A DNA stretch of 64,000 bases from Gonapodya prolifera JEL478 (taxonomy: Eukaryota; Monoblepharomycota; Monoblepharidomycetes; Monoblepharidales; Gonapodyaceae), in assembly GCA_001574975.1 (NCBI GenBank), contig KQ965731.1, positions 434,001 to 498,000 of the forward strand, written 5' to 3'. This document shows positions 34,461-46,415 of the stretch, piece by piece. Both the position numbers and the translations under genes were made by a program. The notes beneath the pieces were generated by a model. The model was not told where the DNA came from. It made no database searches and was given only the letters and a program-made list of their open reading frames with translations. The first letter of the stretch is position 1; every line of letters starts with the position of its first letter.

Positions 34461-35740
34461 ATGGAAACAACGGAAACCAATCGCGCCGTGTAAGTCCATT
34501 GTATCAGCCAACAATCGCTGCTCTTGCTCAACACATCAATCTTCCAACGCAGTCTCGTTTTCGGTGCCACGGGTCGCATCGGATCTGCTATCATCCGCGC
34601 CCTTACGGCGGCACTCTCATCTTCTTCCCTCGAGATTCACGCAGCGACAAGGGACGTTTCATCTCCTCGCGCCGCGCTGTGGAAGGACACCCCCAATGTC
34701 CACCTGGTCCACGCCGACTTTGACAACCCGACCTCCCTCGACGAGGCTCTCAAGGGCGTATGGGGCGTTGTGCTCGTTACGGTTTGGGGCAAGGGGGACA
34801 CTGAGAAGAGACAGGTAATTTTCCGCGACTGAGGTTCGACGGTGGCTCCTTCGACCATGAACTGACTCTTGATCTTTCATTGCAAGGGCATTGCCGTCGT
34901 TGACGCAGCATCCAAGGCTGGCGTGTCAGCCCTTGTATACATTTCCGACCCAACCCTGGCGAATGGGACGGCTGTGCTGTATGTCCACCGTTCAAGACCT
35001 CCTCCACCTTCCAAGCTCTTCTGACATCACCACGCACCTGTTTTTCACGCAGGAACCCAAACAAACTACCTATCGAGGAGCACGTCCTGAGCGCCCAGAT
35101 CCCGCACAAATGCGTCCTCCGCCCCGCCTTCTACTACGAAACCTTTCTGCGTCCCTCAGGCCGCCTCACTCGGGGGAGTCTCTCGTTTCTCACACCGACA
35201 GACGCAGTCGTCACGTGGTGCGCACTGGACGACGTGGGAAAAGCCGTACGTGCGTACCTCCAGAATCCGGTTAATGCCAGCGGCACGACGGTTGATCTGG
35301 TGGGGGAGGTGATGTCGGTGGCCAACATGGCCAAGGTGCGTTATATCTGCAACGTCGCACATGAAAGGGGCGCTCTAGTGGTCACACGTCCTTCCTCCAT
35401 AATCCCACGATGCACACAGCACCTTTCGGACCTTACAGGCGCTCCATGGACGGCTTCCCAGTCCCCCCCTCTGTTCCTCATTCGCCTTGTTAGTTCCCGC
35501 CTGTACCAAGCAATACTCGCCGTGGCAACGACACCTGCGGTATCTGTGGTGAGGCGCATTGTTCTCACAACTGCCACACTAGCTTACATCCTTGAATTCA
35601 ACCGTGCGCAGCCACCACACCCGGACCTCCTCCCCGAACCGCAGACCTTTCAAGGGTGGTGCACGGTTAAGGGCGTCGGATCGGGAGATTATGTGTGGGA
35701 CCGCACGTGTTTAGAGTGGGCGATGGGGAGGGAACCGTGA
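34461..35740 (+). CDS. NmrA-like / SDR-family NAD(P)-binding protein
   Basis: The start at 34461 (METTETNRAV) splices to LVFGATGRIGSAIIRALTAA, a GxxGxxG Rossmann motif. The following text is typical of atypical SDRs of the NmrA group: SLEIHAATRDVSSPRAALWK, NVHLVHADFDNPTSLDEALK, GVWGVVLVTVWGKGDTEKRQ, then GIAVVDAASKAGVSALVYIS, and CVLRPAFYYETFLRPSGRLT. These correspond to the regulatory NAD(P)-sensing fold, with no clear YxxxK catalytic pair. The C-terminus (exon from about 35440) runs to 35740. Introns lie at about 34490-34552, 34816-34887, 34980-35052 and 35337-35439. It may be a redox sensor or reductase acting in the cytosol. It is divergent from the Fanzor-like gene, with start codons separated by only 13 bases. 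Confidence 0.82.
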
Positions 35741-35846
35741 ACAGTGTTGCAATTGCCGATACATTCCTTTCAAATTTATGTACACTGTGCGACACGCACC
35801 AACGATATAGAAAGTACAAGAATCAAATGCAGTAATGAAAAAGAGT

Positions 35847-38800
35847 TCAGGCACCAGATGACAACAAGCACGCGCATCCGCACCCTGTAGGACACGCCTG
35901 CTCCGCACTTTCGGCAAACCACGCCGCCATGCATTCGGTGTGGCCCCCGTGGCGACACACGGGGCAGTACACGCTCAGTCCGCGTACTGCGGTCTCACAG
36001 ACTTTACACGTAGCGCGGGCCGCAGCGGTGTTGCAATTGGAGCACAACGCCGGGCGGGAGAGCGTGGGCGTGGGTCGGGTCCGAGATGGGGTGCCATCGA
36101 GATCCAGCTCGTGTCCGCAGTTGGAGCAGAGATGGACAACCTTGGGGCTGTCGTTGCGGCGGTCGGAGGGCTCGACAGTGGAGGACGGATGTGCACGGAT
36201 AAACTTGAGGACTTCGCTGCGTTGCTGGAGGAGGCCCCATTGGTGGAGGAGAGAGGCATATCCGTACAGGTATTCATTGTAAATGTGGGCTCGGGCGGGA
36301 TCTAAAATGGTGTGTGATCGGATGTCCTCATTCGGCTTTCGATTTTGGAACTCCACGGGGCAAAACCTAAGTGTCGCGTGAAAACACGTTTGGAACATGT
36401 CAAAAAGAATGTGAGGTCCACTTAATACAATCACCTACCCGATTTCGTCGTCAGGGAACTCCCCATACTCCGCCACTCGCTGAACAGTAAATGACGATGT
36501 AGTCTGCCGTATTTTCTCTTTCGGGCGAGCCCCATCACGTTTCTTTGCGGCAACAACCTCGTCAACGACCCTGGACAGAGCCGGTGATCGTCCAAGCTCC
36601 ACTGCCGCTCCCGTTCTTTGAGCAACAGCTCCTGTCGTCACAGGCTCAGAGCTCGTTGGTTTCGAGAGCTGTGCTGTCGTCCCATAGCGAAACAGACTGG
36701 AAAGTCCGAGTCCTGACTGAGATGGTTGAGGGGTCGTTCCGGATTGGTGTGGAGCGGTTTTGTCACCTGCTGAGGACTTCTCGTTTCCCGAAACAAGAAA
36801 AGTGTGCGGAGAGCTTGCGAGTCGACCGTCTGTGATATTCTGAAATCGATGGTGGGAAGGCGTGGGGTCAACCGGAAGAATCGGGGGAACTTTTTCTTGT
36901 TGGCTTTGGCTGCTGGATTTCTGTCCAAGCCCGAAAAACGCTGCAAAATAGCTCATTTCTCCGGGCGCGGGGGACGGCGTGGCGGCACGTGCTGCTATAA
37001 TTGGTGCTCGATGGGTCGACTTTGAGTGATGCTCCAGGGTGGAGAACGCATCCGACTGTCGAAACAGGGAACAAAGGGCTCAGAGTAGGTTGGATCGTTT
37101 ACCGTTAACCTTGTACTCACGATATTGAACGTCCGCCGTACCGCACTTCGGGGTAGAAGGTCAGGAGTCCTGTTCTCCAACAAGACGCAAGTGAGTAGAG
37201 CTAAGGTTTGCACATCCTTGAGCACTTCCAGACGAGAAAATCTGGTCAAAGATCAATGACAGTTTTGTGAACCCATTGCGCCGAGAAAGAGGTGTGGACT
37301 CACATCTTATCAATAAGCTTTCGACCCAAAGGGTGATTCCGCCAGTCCACACGTCCCCAAAACATGGCCGAAGGGGGTGCGGTGTCAACAGCGAGCTTTC
37401 CATTTTGAAGGAACCGAATGCGCTGACCAAAAGCAGCCCTGCCTCTGCCGACAACATCCGAGGATGTTCCACCAACAGGGGAAGGGATGCATCGAGTGAG
37501 GATAATCGCGACGCTGCTCCAGAGTTTAGCGAGGTCTGGGCGATGATTCTTCCTTGCAACAGCCTCGTTTGAGATGCACACATCAAGCGGATCTGTTCCT
37601 GACAAGGTGTATTTCGATGCAAGAGATCGACTGAAGGGGAGCAAGTGCTCGAAGTTTGCGACTTTGACGACAGTTCCCAAAGTCACTCGTGGCAATACAT
37701 CCGTGGATGATTGAGAGCCTCGCTGGGAGTTCGAGTGTTGGGAAGGTGGAGCCACCATTCCTGCGTTTTCAAAATATGATGAGCATGATGTTCCCCTGAT
37801 GTTCTAGGCTTACGGCTCACCTGCCTGAATAATTGTGCCTTTCGATTCACCATTCTCCGGAGATTCGTAGAACAAACGAGTGGCTGGACCGGCCACAATG
37901 TTCATCCGAGACAAATCTTCCACTGCCTTTATCCCAGCGCCAACGCCAGACTTGCCTGGGGTCGGCACGGTTCCAAAAGGAATGTTGTCGGTCCCGGAAA
38001 TCAGTTCGTCATCCGAACCAGTTTTTCTCGGTCTTGGTGGATCTCGCGGATCAGTTTGGGGAATCGCAACCGGGTTTGTCTGTCCGAAAGTTGCTCTCGG
38101 AGTCGTTGGTGAGCCTGTAGAGCCGGGTGACGTCGATAGTCCACTCGATTTCCTTTCTGTGGCGATTCGAAGTGATTGTCTTTGCATCTGGGGCGATGCC
38201 ACGCTGTCTCCAGATTTCAATGCAACGCTATCTCCAGATTTCACCGAAGTCCACGAATGTTCCTTGTGTGCGAGCTGAACTGACACAACTCCTGATTGTT
38301 CAAAGATTACGCGGGGTTCATGATAGGAACTACTCTCCACTTTATCCACCACTTTCGGTTGCGATCCAACATGATCCTCTGCCGCCGGAATGTTGACGGT
38401 GCTGGGCCTTCGAGAAGGCTGCTTGAGTGCTTGAACGAGTCTCACTTTCTCCAGCATGCCCGACCAGATCGTTGTTCGCTGTTTGCCTGTTGTTGCCTTT
38501 TCTGGAAACAAACCACGCATCCAAGAAGGCTCTGCGGCTTTCTGACGGGAATCGTCGAGTGCTCTTTGCAGAACAACCTCACCCGTAATCTCATCACATT
38601 TCACAGCGTCATCTTCCCCAATCCCCATACCGGATAGCGTTGCGACAGCATCTTGAAGTAGGAAGTCTCGATACTCTTCGTATATTGGATAGTTGCGAGG
38701 CATGGAAACATCCTTATTTCCTTTACGATCGGCCTCCTCTTCCGAGCCACTTGATAAGAAACCTGTATCGCGCGGGTGAGGGATTGGTGACTTGAAATAG

Positions 38801-41800
38801 TAGAGCTGGCCGGTTCCGGCAACGAACGCAACTCCACACAAACTAGGGAACGGAACGTTGTGAGCAAGAGGCATGGTTTTGACTTGTGATGAAGCGTCCG
38901 CAGGAGCTGTCGCGTCAAGGGTTTTGAGTGAAGTGCTTCTGGGCAATTTTGTGCTACCGTCTGTTGAAGAGGTCGCTTGCACTTCCTTCGACGCAGGGGC
39001 CAGAGACTCCCTGTCGTTGCTTTCCGCTTCATCGAGAAGTGGATCTTCGACGGCGCTGGAAAGAACATTATCCCAGTCAATGGAAGCTCCAGGAAGAAAG
39101 CCGAAAGCGAAGTCTCCAATTCGGTTGGGGTGGTTCCGTAAGTCCAAACCAAGGTTATTAAATTCGTCGCGCGAGAACAGTTCACGTCTTCGAGCCAGAT
39201 TTCGCACCAGGTCTGGTGGTGAGTCGAGAACAGCGGACGGATACGCCGTGCTAAAAATAAGTGGGGCGCTGGCGAAAATATAGCGCAGACAAGGCTCGAT
39301 AGCGGGAATACGTCGATAGGCAGAAACATAAGCGATCTGGTTCAAGCGCTACTCGCATCGGTTCAGCAAGCAGCCGAAAAAATTTTTTAGAGTGAAAAGA
39401 CTCACGTTTGCTAGTTCCTCTCTCCCAACGAGGGAGAGCAGAGTGCTGCGTCCAACTTGAATCGAAAGAGGATCTCTCGGGTACTCTGGGGGAAATTGGA
39501 CGTGCAGTGTAATGACCACCGCAAGCGTTCCTCGCCGTTCTGTGGACCGCTCAGACGTTCCACCTGTCGTCTCAACGGTCCACGATGGCGGTCGGATGCA
39601 ATCGCGCACCACCATTTGGATTTGGCATGATCTGGACCCTCCTTTTGGTTCATCATCGCGATCTTGCACCGATTCCTTCACATCAGCCTTATCAGAATCC
39701 TCAACTTTGAGAGCGCTCTTTCGTTTGGTCATCCGCGAGCTCGGCGAACCAAGGGGAGTCCACCCTTCGACGACCACTCCGGGCACACGCTTGCACCAAG
39801 CGACCTCGTCGTCCACATTAGTCGATTTGAAACTCGGAAACACAGGAGTGGAATTCTGGTCCCCTCTTCTGTCAGAGCTTGGCGATCGGAGGAGACGACT
39901 GGCGTTAGAATTTACTCGCCGCATCGCGCCTTCTTCCTCCGGCGATGGCCCGAAAAACACTGAGACACGGTCTTCTACCTTGCTGTCGTGCGTGTGGTCC
40001 GGGTGCTGGGGCCCATGGGACAGTTTGCGATTGGAGCTCGATGGAGGTCTGTCGCCGCTGCTCCCAATGCTGAGCCTGTTCCCAATCGGAGCAGCATTCG
40101 AGCGCATCCGCCGATGAAGCACATGTGACGACGATCCCATGGAGTTGGAAGCGTCTTCGCCCAGCGAGAGCGAAAAAGATAGAGGGGGGTGTGATCCCAG
40201 AACGGCGGGCTCTTTGGGGTTATGCGAGGATTGCAGTGACTCGTCGTCGCCCGCCGTACTGAAATCTGCGAGGTCGTCCCCGAATCCTCGCCGCAAGGCC
40301 CACTTCTCTCCCCGGATGTACCCAACCTTGGCCATGGCTTCTTCCGACACGGGCCACAAGCGGAGCGTCTTGTCCATACTCCACGTGACGAGCTGGTAGT
40401 ACTCCGGGCACGACGGTTCCGACTCGCCGTCTTCATCGAACGTGGTCTGCACGCGGTTGCTGTCCTCTGAAATCATGAAATCCTTGAGACTGAACGCATT
40501 GATCGAGGTCGGTGCGCGCATGACAAACTCCCGCACGGCGTCCCTGTGTCCCGCAAAGGACTGGACTGGGGCGGGCGCTGCCGGTAACGACGCTGCCGAG
40601 CCGGCCGAGTCCGACTTTCGCGCGCCTTCCTTCATCGTATGCGACCGCACGATATCTTCGCGATTCCACAGCTGCACGGTCGTGTCGCGGCTTCCGTGCG
40701 GGGAAGTGAGCAGGCCGTTTCCAAACGGGCTGAACCGGGCCCTCCACGTCGGCTGCGGGAGGGTCAAGGACCCAACCAAGGTAGCTGCTGGTGCGGCAGC
40801 CACGCGGCGCTGCTGCGTCGTTGAGATAGAGGACGTGTCGCTGCGACTCGGGGACGCCGCCTTGGATGTCGTGGGGCTCTTTGCGGGGACGGAGGAGTTA
40901 TTGGCGACGTTCCACAGGCGGACGGCGCGGTCTTGCCCGCACGTGACGAGGTCGTACGCGGAGTGGTAGCACCAGTCGAGGTAGAATATGCGGTTCGTGT
41001 GGGCGGCGGGTGTTAGAGAGATAGGAAGGGATCCTTTCTGCACGTTACATCATTGGTCAACTCCGGAAGAAATAGAAGTTAAGACAGGGGTGACTCACTC
41101 GAATGTCCCAAATGCGAAAGTCTTTGTCGTGTGATGACGCAAAGATGTGCTCGTTGACGCGGTTCCACCGCACTTGGCTCGCTCCAGCTAAAATGCAAAC
41201 GGACGGCGTGTAACTATCGTGTGACTCGGACTTTCAGTGGGCAGTACAACGTACCTGTCCACGAACACCAATTCCCAACCGGCTTGGTAATTCCAGCGCC
41301 CGAATGGTTCGCGACGGTGCCGGCGCCGCTTCCCGCCGTAGTTCCGCCTCCCTGCGTCCGGAGGTCCCACAGGTATACCCAAGCATCCATGGCGCAAGTA
41401 AGAATAAGGTCCGGGTGGAAGGGCGACCAATTGAGGTCGGATATGGCGCGGGTGTGCGCCGAAAGCACACTGTGGACGTATGGCGACGGAGCAGACTTGA
41501 GCGCGGCTAGGGGGGAGGGGGCGAGTGATGTCGAAGTCGGGATCTCGACGAGGGACGGGGATGTGTTCCAGATCAGACACGTTTGGTTCGACTTGACGGA
41601 AGATTTGGGTGAGACTCGTTTGCAGGGTGGGGGAGGTGCGATCCACTTACGGTGGAAGCGATGATGGATTCGCGACCAGGGTGCGGGTTCCATTGGCAGT
41701 CTGTTACATCCCACTTGGAGATGTGAGGTAGGAAGCGCGCGTTGCTAACAGGGTTGTCGAGGTCGATGATGTACAGCCCCTTCTTGCTACAATGGGGCGT

Positions 41801-42074
41801 GGGTATGGGCTCAGAAACGTTCGTATCAGCAGCCAAAAGCACAAGAAGCTCACCTAGCGAGCACAACATCTCTGCCGTACGACGACATGGATATGTTTGT
41901 CACTGGTTGGTCCAGCTGGATGGTGAGCGGCTGTTGTCGCGAGGTTCCTTCTGAGAAGGGAGCTTGGCTCCCAGGCAGGCCTCGCACAACATGGACCCCG
42001 TAGGCGCCAGTTGACGTGAGCGAGGTCCTGTCGGCAGAGCCCGAGGACGCGCGTGAACGTGATCGGCGATCCAT
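35847..42074 (-). CDS. WDR59: WDR59 homologue (GATOR2/SEA complex, TORC1 pathway)
   Basis: The start at 42074 gives MDRRSRSRASSGSADRTSLT. An N-terminal WD40 propeller follows: KGLYIIDLDNPVSNARFLPH, SKWDVTDCQWNPHPGRESII, HTRAISDLNWSPFHPDLILT, DAWVYLWDLRTQG, RIFYLDWCYHSAYDLVTCGQ, RAVRLWNVANNS, YYQLVTWSMDKTLRLWPVSE. The middle has an RWD-like domain (LAVVITLHVQFPPEYPRDPL, about 39510). Long Ser/Pro-rich linkers (39345-37810) lead to a helical segment (IYNEYLYGYASLLHQWGLLQ) and a C-terminal zinc/RING-like module with paired Cys: CSNCNTAAARATCKVCETAV, LSVYCPVCRHGGHTECMAAW and CPTGCGC, ending at 35847. WD40 + RWD + C-terminal RING is the WDR59 arrangement; this subunit controls amino-acid signalling to TORC1 at the vacuole. 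At about 1,700 residues it is longer than animal WDR59 because of the linkers. Confidence 0.87.
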
Positions 42075-42402
42075 GGCGAGGGAATGCGCGATGTGTCAGA
42101 GCGTTAGAGCATCGCCGTGGTGACCATAGATCCCTTCAAGATGGAAATGGTGGCACCTAGGGGTCCTGCAGGTGATATTCAAGTTGAGGTTCCACGAAAA
42201 CGTGAAGTTGTGATATCAAGGTGAGAGGTTGGCTGTCGACACGATTTCGCAGGCACTACAGCGCGGGGGTGGCGGGGGCGAGGCTGTAGTCGAGAAAATG
42301 CCACGAGGGAAGTGCGATTGCGGGCAGGAGAGCAAATGCGATTGGTGAGCTGTTCGCCGGCTGCCGTGGTCACATACGTGAAGATTACATTTAATTACAT
42401 CC
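42075..42402. promoter_or_regulatory. Divergent promoter region, WDR59 / SAP30BP-like
   Basis: 328 bases between two start codons facing away from each other. No gene is seen; it should contain both promoters. Confidence 0.5.
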
Positions 42403-43378
42403 ATGGCGGCACTGGGATTGGTGGACTATGGCGACGACGATGCGAGCGACGATGAAAAAACTCTGGGGCAGAGTGATCCACGGCCCCCATCGGCCTCGGG
42501 CCCTGTTGGGAACGGCCATGCAGCAGAGCCAGTCTCCCCACCATACATACCCGCGGAAGTGCCACCGCACCAACCCCACAACCATGGAGCGGATCTGAGC
42601 GCCCTGTCTGCTCTGGCTCGCGTGGACTCACCGGCACCGAGCGGGTGGTCCACTCCCGGTGACGCGATTGGGCGTAAATCCCCGGCCCCTGCCCCTCTCC
42701 TGCCCGAAGAGGAGACCGAGCCGCTGGACCTTGACGCGTATGAAGTGCTTGCCGCGAAGCGAAGAAGGCTTATGCGACCCAAGGAGACACCGGACGTGGA
42801 CAACTGGGGGTTTGCCCAGCCCCCAGCCCAGAAATGTGACGAGGCGCTCGAGGTACGATTGTCTTCTCACTCATTTTTGCCGTGGGGATTATCACCTTTG
42901 TAATGCGTTTACTTTGCTGACAGGCCAAGTTCGGCCACTGGCACGCACTATTACTGCGCGGAACCTCGTTCACGCAGCGTCTGCAGTCATCGCGCGCATT
43001 TCGCAACCCCTCGCTCTTTGCAAAGACGGGCGTCTTGGACGACATGGGAATCGCCGAGTACGGCACCAACTGGGACCCCGCAGAGTGGGACCCCTCCAAG
43101 TGGGAAAACTCACCCGGAACGTACCTGGCGCTCAGTAAGTTGCCCCCTACTGCGCTGTGCCTGCTCACATTATTGATCGCGTCTCAAATCACGCATTGAT
43201 TCACCTCGCACCTTCCCCTCCCCCTTCGCACTCGACAGACAAGGCCCAGGCCGAGCGCGCCAAAGCGCGCCAACTCGCCGCCTCGGCCGTCGCGCCCGGC
43301 GCCCAATCTACAGCTGCGCTCGTCTCGCGATTCGCCGCCGCGTCCAATATCTCTGCGAGCAAAGGGTTCGGAACGTGA
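42403..43378 (+). CDS. SAP30-binding protein / HCNGP-like
   Basis: Three exons (about 42403-42852, 42925-43132, 43239-43378). The N-terminus MAALGLVDYGDDDASDDEKT is the acidic LVxYGDDxxS opening typical of the family, followed by a Pro-rich segment. The conserved HCNGP core is AKFGHWHALLLRGTSFTQRL, FRNPSLFAKTGVLDDMGIAE, and YGTNWDPAEWDPSKWENSPG, then TYLALNKAQAERAKARQ. In animals SAP30BP binds the SIN3 corepressor subunit SAP30 and also RBM17 during splicing of short introns; the latter is notable in a genome full of short introns. The tail is Ala/Ser-rich. About 265 residues, close to the family norm. Confidence 0.88.
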
Positions 43379-43716
43379 AACCCGTGTTGGGACCCCACCT
43401 CCTCCCCACGTTCTGTTTGATGGATATTACACATTCATCTCCTCCCTTGTCACCCAGAATGGGGTTCGTTGTGGACCGCGAGTGCCCAGCGATTCTGAAA
43501 TCCGTCGAATCATTCTATAGCTCACCATCTCGACCTGAGCCCCTGAAAGGCAATTCGTGGGAGGGGCTCGTACAATACCCTCGAATACTCGTTGTGAATA
43601 ATCATGTGTATTTTTGTACTTCGGCATTCACAGCAGCATTGTGCAACAAAGAAATAGTCCAAAGGTCTTGCACTTTCCGCTGCACTCTCAGTAGCGAACT
43701 TACTCACCAACCATTC
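43379..43716. other. 3' flank of the SAP30BP-like gene
   Basis: No gene seen; presumed 3' UTR and spacer. Confidence 0.4.
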
Positions 43717-44135
43717 ATGTTCCGCCGCTTCACCACCACTACGGCCCACGCCTCGCCGCCTTGTCCCTCCTTTCGATCCCCTTCTTCCTCCACGGATCCT
43801 ACACCTGGTCGACCGACTGCCCATGCCTCTCGACAGCGCCTCCTGATCGCGCCGCAGCGCAAACGGCTCTGCTCGAATACATGAACCAGAAACGACGGGA
43901 CGTCGCGCGGTGGGCCGACGATGCCGTCAGGCTGAAGGGAAGAGATCGCGTTATGGCACGAGGTGTGTTCGAGGGCGGGTTGGGCGCCATGCGGAAGGGG
44001 GTCGAGAAGGAGAGTGAGGTGCGTGTGTGTGTGCGTGGTTTGGAGGTTGTGAGTGGTGGGTTTGGGATAGAGGGTGGTGCGTTGATGCAGAATCGTATGG
44101 GGGTACTTGAACAACACTTGAACAGCAAAGGATGA
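43717..44135 (+). CDS. Uncertain small open reading region
   Basis: An ATG at 43717 starts MFRRFTTTTAHASPP, which could be a mitochondrial presequence. The better coding signal downstream is in another frame: LAALSLLSIPFFLHGSYTWS (a possible membrane segment), then a charged helix, YMNQKRRDVARWADDAVRLK and GRDRVMARGVFEGGLGAMRK. Joining the two needs a frame change or a small unseen intron. No family is recognised. It may be a small mitochondrial membrane protein, a decayed gene, or chance. Confidence 0.25.
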
Positions 44136-44339
44136 CATGGATAGCACCAATTTGTTGTTATTCAGTCATTGACTGGTCGCGGACGGCGGTGGGAAGGAAG
44201 ATGGAGCTGGTTCTGCAGTAATAGTCCTAGGTACAAGGATACTTGAGCAACAAATAACGTAGCCAGTTAACAGCTGATATAAGTTTCACTGACTGGACAT
44301 GGACTTTGTTGATTCCTGAAATGACGCTCTTGCGGCGAC

Positions 44340-44800
44340 TCGCCCCCTCTTCAACTTTTGACCACCGTACCTCAATGCCCACCAAATCAGCGCATCCTGT
44401 ACGGCCCCACGGCGCAATCACGTCGGGCCTACCTGTCCTCGTACGGGTGCACCAAACCGACTACCGACGCCGTCTCTGCCATCGCGGCACTTGGCCAGCC
44501 GATTGTCGAGATGGGCGCCGGAGTGGGTCACTGGGAGAAGGCACTGCGGACCGCGGGTGTCGATGTGGTCGCGTACGATGATTGGAGCGCCGTGCCGGGC
44601 GCTGACGATGAGCCCGTCGCAAAAGGCAGGGCGACGGAGCATTCGCCTGGCCCCTGTGAGAACGAATCCGCGGCGTTGGTTGGCAAGGTCTTGCACGGGA
44701 CCTCCGGACGTGACTCTTCCCCACAACCCGGGACGAGCGCTCTTGCTTGTGCCGTTCTCTGGCGGGTGTGAGCGCATGTGGATTTTGAAACGCACATAGA
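44340..44800 (+). pseudogene. Broken SAM-dependent methyltransferase-like fragment
   Basis: The + strand at about 44370-44700 reads YLSSYGCTKPTTDAVSAIAA, then PIVEMGAGVGHWEKALRTAG and VDVVAYDDWSAVPG. This is motif I of a class I methyltransferase (E-x-GAGxGxW) followed by the motif II acidic position. There is no ATG in frame at the start, and the apparent continuation (HNPGRALLLV, resembling the usual next strand) is in a different frame at about 44720. The protein then stops early. I read it as the N-terminal half of a decayed gene. Proteins with this opening occur as stand-alone methyltransferases of unknown substrate in fungi and protists. Confidence 0.45.
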
Positions 44801-45460
44801 GTTGAGAGGACCACCTCTCCGCACGCGGATGTAGATTATTGAGAGCTGGAGGTCTTACTAGGGCCTGCAGCAAGATATTTCAGTGCGCGGCCCGAAGCTG
44901 AGCGAGAAAACACAACCGCAGCCATTCTGATCACAATTGTTGGTAGCGTGTAAGCATGTCACCCGTAAGCAACTGTTCATACCATGAGTAATGTACACAC
45001 GCACACTATATACATATACGCTATCGCACTACTCTCATAGTGTCATAGGAAGCGTTCTGGCAAACTGGCAAGCGCGCGTGCATCGGGCTGTTTTGCTGAT
45101 TCGATTTGCTCAAAGCATGAATTCGTTCNTTGCGCTCACACGAATATAAGCACCCATAAATGTGCAAATACATTCACGTAATTATGTTATCGCGACTACA
45201 TACACCGTAAACATGTTCACTTTATCATGTTTCGAACATCTTCTTCGCCCACAACAGACATCAACATCCAAAGCTTCTTCCGTGGCGTTAATCTAATTCC
45301 ATTTTGCACATCAGAGCAAAATGTTCGAACGTGGGCGGGCAGAAAGTCACGGTCCACATTTGAAAGAAGATGCCTTTCTTTCAAACCTCCCCAAAACTCG
45401 GATGGATAGGTAATTGATTTTCACATTCACATTGGATTACATCTCGCGTCTTCTTCTTTA

Positions 45461-45697
45461 GTGCGCTCAAAGTGTCCGACCACGAGGACACAAGCATCAA
45501 AAATACTACATGAGTGCGCGAATCACAGCCTCCGCGAAGCACTGCTCCAACTTGGTGTCGGACGCAGTGCGTGCCAGCGTGCGCCCAAAGTGTCCGACGA
45601 CGTGGACACAGGCATCAAAGATACTAGATGAGTGCGCGACCCACTCAGCCTCCGCGAGCACTGCTCCAACTTGTTGTCAGACGCAGTGCGGCCAGCA
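45461..45697 (+). repeat. Two tandem copies of a 118-base repeat
   Basis: Copies at about 45461-45578 and 45579-45697 differ at a modest number of positions and small indels. Each contains gtgtcc...ggacac, a 6-bp inverted repeat, near its start, and ends with a gacgcagtgc-type block. Confidence 0.7.
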
Positions 45698-45998
45698 TGC
45701 CTCTGTAAGAGAACCACGTATTAGACTCCGTTTTAAGTCGGCGTGGATGCAAATTGAATACACACCGACAGGCACGACCGTGAGCATGAAACGAGAGTGC
45801 CCGCCCTCCCGTGATCGTGGATGCGACGGGGTGGAGTCGCAGTTGATGTTCACCCCCCCCCCCCCCCCCCTCGCGTGCGCCGGTAGAGGTTCGATGGAGT
45901 GGNATTATGGTGGGCCAACCTTCGGTTCATCCTGCTGAGGCAACAACGTCAGCAGTGCTCTCCAAAAGCCGATCAAGTCTCGGCTTACCATTGAGAAA

Positions 45999-46020
45999 NN
46001 NNNNNNNNNNNNNNNNNNNN
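45999..46020. other. Assembly gap (run of N)
   Basis: 22 unresolved bases beside a long C run and simple repeats, so contiguity across this point is not assured. Confidence 0.99.
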
Positions 46021-46415
46021 ATGGGCAGGGTGGAGTCATTTACTGTTTTGGGACTCCACCCCGCCTGATAGTGCGTCAAAAAATGAAGCCAAAAGAGTTC
46101 TTCTTGCGATGGGGTGGAGGTTAGTGGTTGCCCAACCCATCAAGGTCTCCTACGAATTCAAACTATGTTAAACGAATACTTAAAGCATTCACCTCCACTT
46201 ACCATGAGAGACAAGGGCAAAAGTAATTTTTTTTTTTGCATGATGGTTCTTGGATGTTGAAGTCGTTATTCCAGCCCATCACGATGCTGGCGAACAAAAA
46301 TATAGAAGACGTTCACAAGCGCGATGCGGTGGAGTACAGATTTTTCTCCACCACTAGAGAAATGGAATCACTCGGTTGCACTCCAAACAGAACCGAAAGC
46401 ATGACTTACAGCCCT

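Larger units (their letters stand above)
44801..46415. repeat. Gene-poor repeat region with assembly gaps
   Basis: AT-rich to about 45460, then a 118-base tandem repeat, a run of about 20 C at about 45850, ambiguous bases at 45129 and 45903, and a 22-base run of N at 45999-46020. Short ggggtggag motifs recur at about 45827, 46027 and 46112. No gene is supported. Confidence 0.6.

Noticed and set aside
34448-34594. In-frame upstream extension of the Fanzor-like first exon (reads ADPMRPVAP, superficially like a RuvC-I DPG-type motif)
   Set aside because: It is antisense to the GATGRIGSAI Rossmann exon of the NmrA-like gene. The resemblance is a by-product of that motif, not a catalytic site.
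45510-45938. 142-codon open frame in the tandem-repeat zone
   Set aside because: It simply reads through both 118-base repeat copies and the poly-C run and includes an ambiguous base. It has no domain and no start context.
45840-46020. C run followed by unresolved bases as a telomere or boundary signal
   Set aside because: There is no telomere-type repeat array. It looks like a sequencing/assembly weak point.
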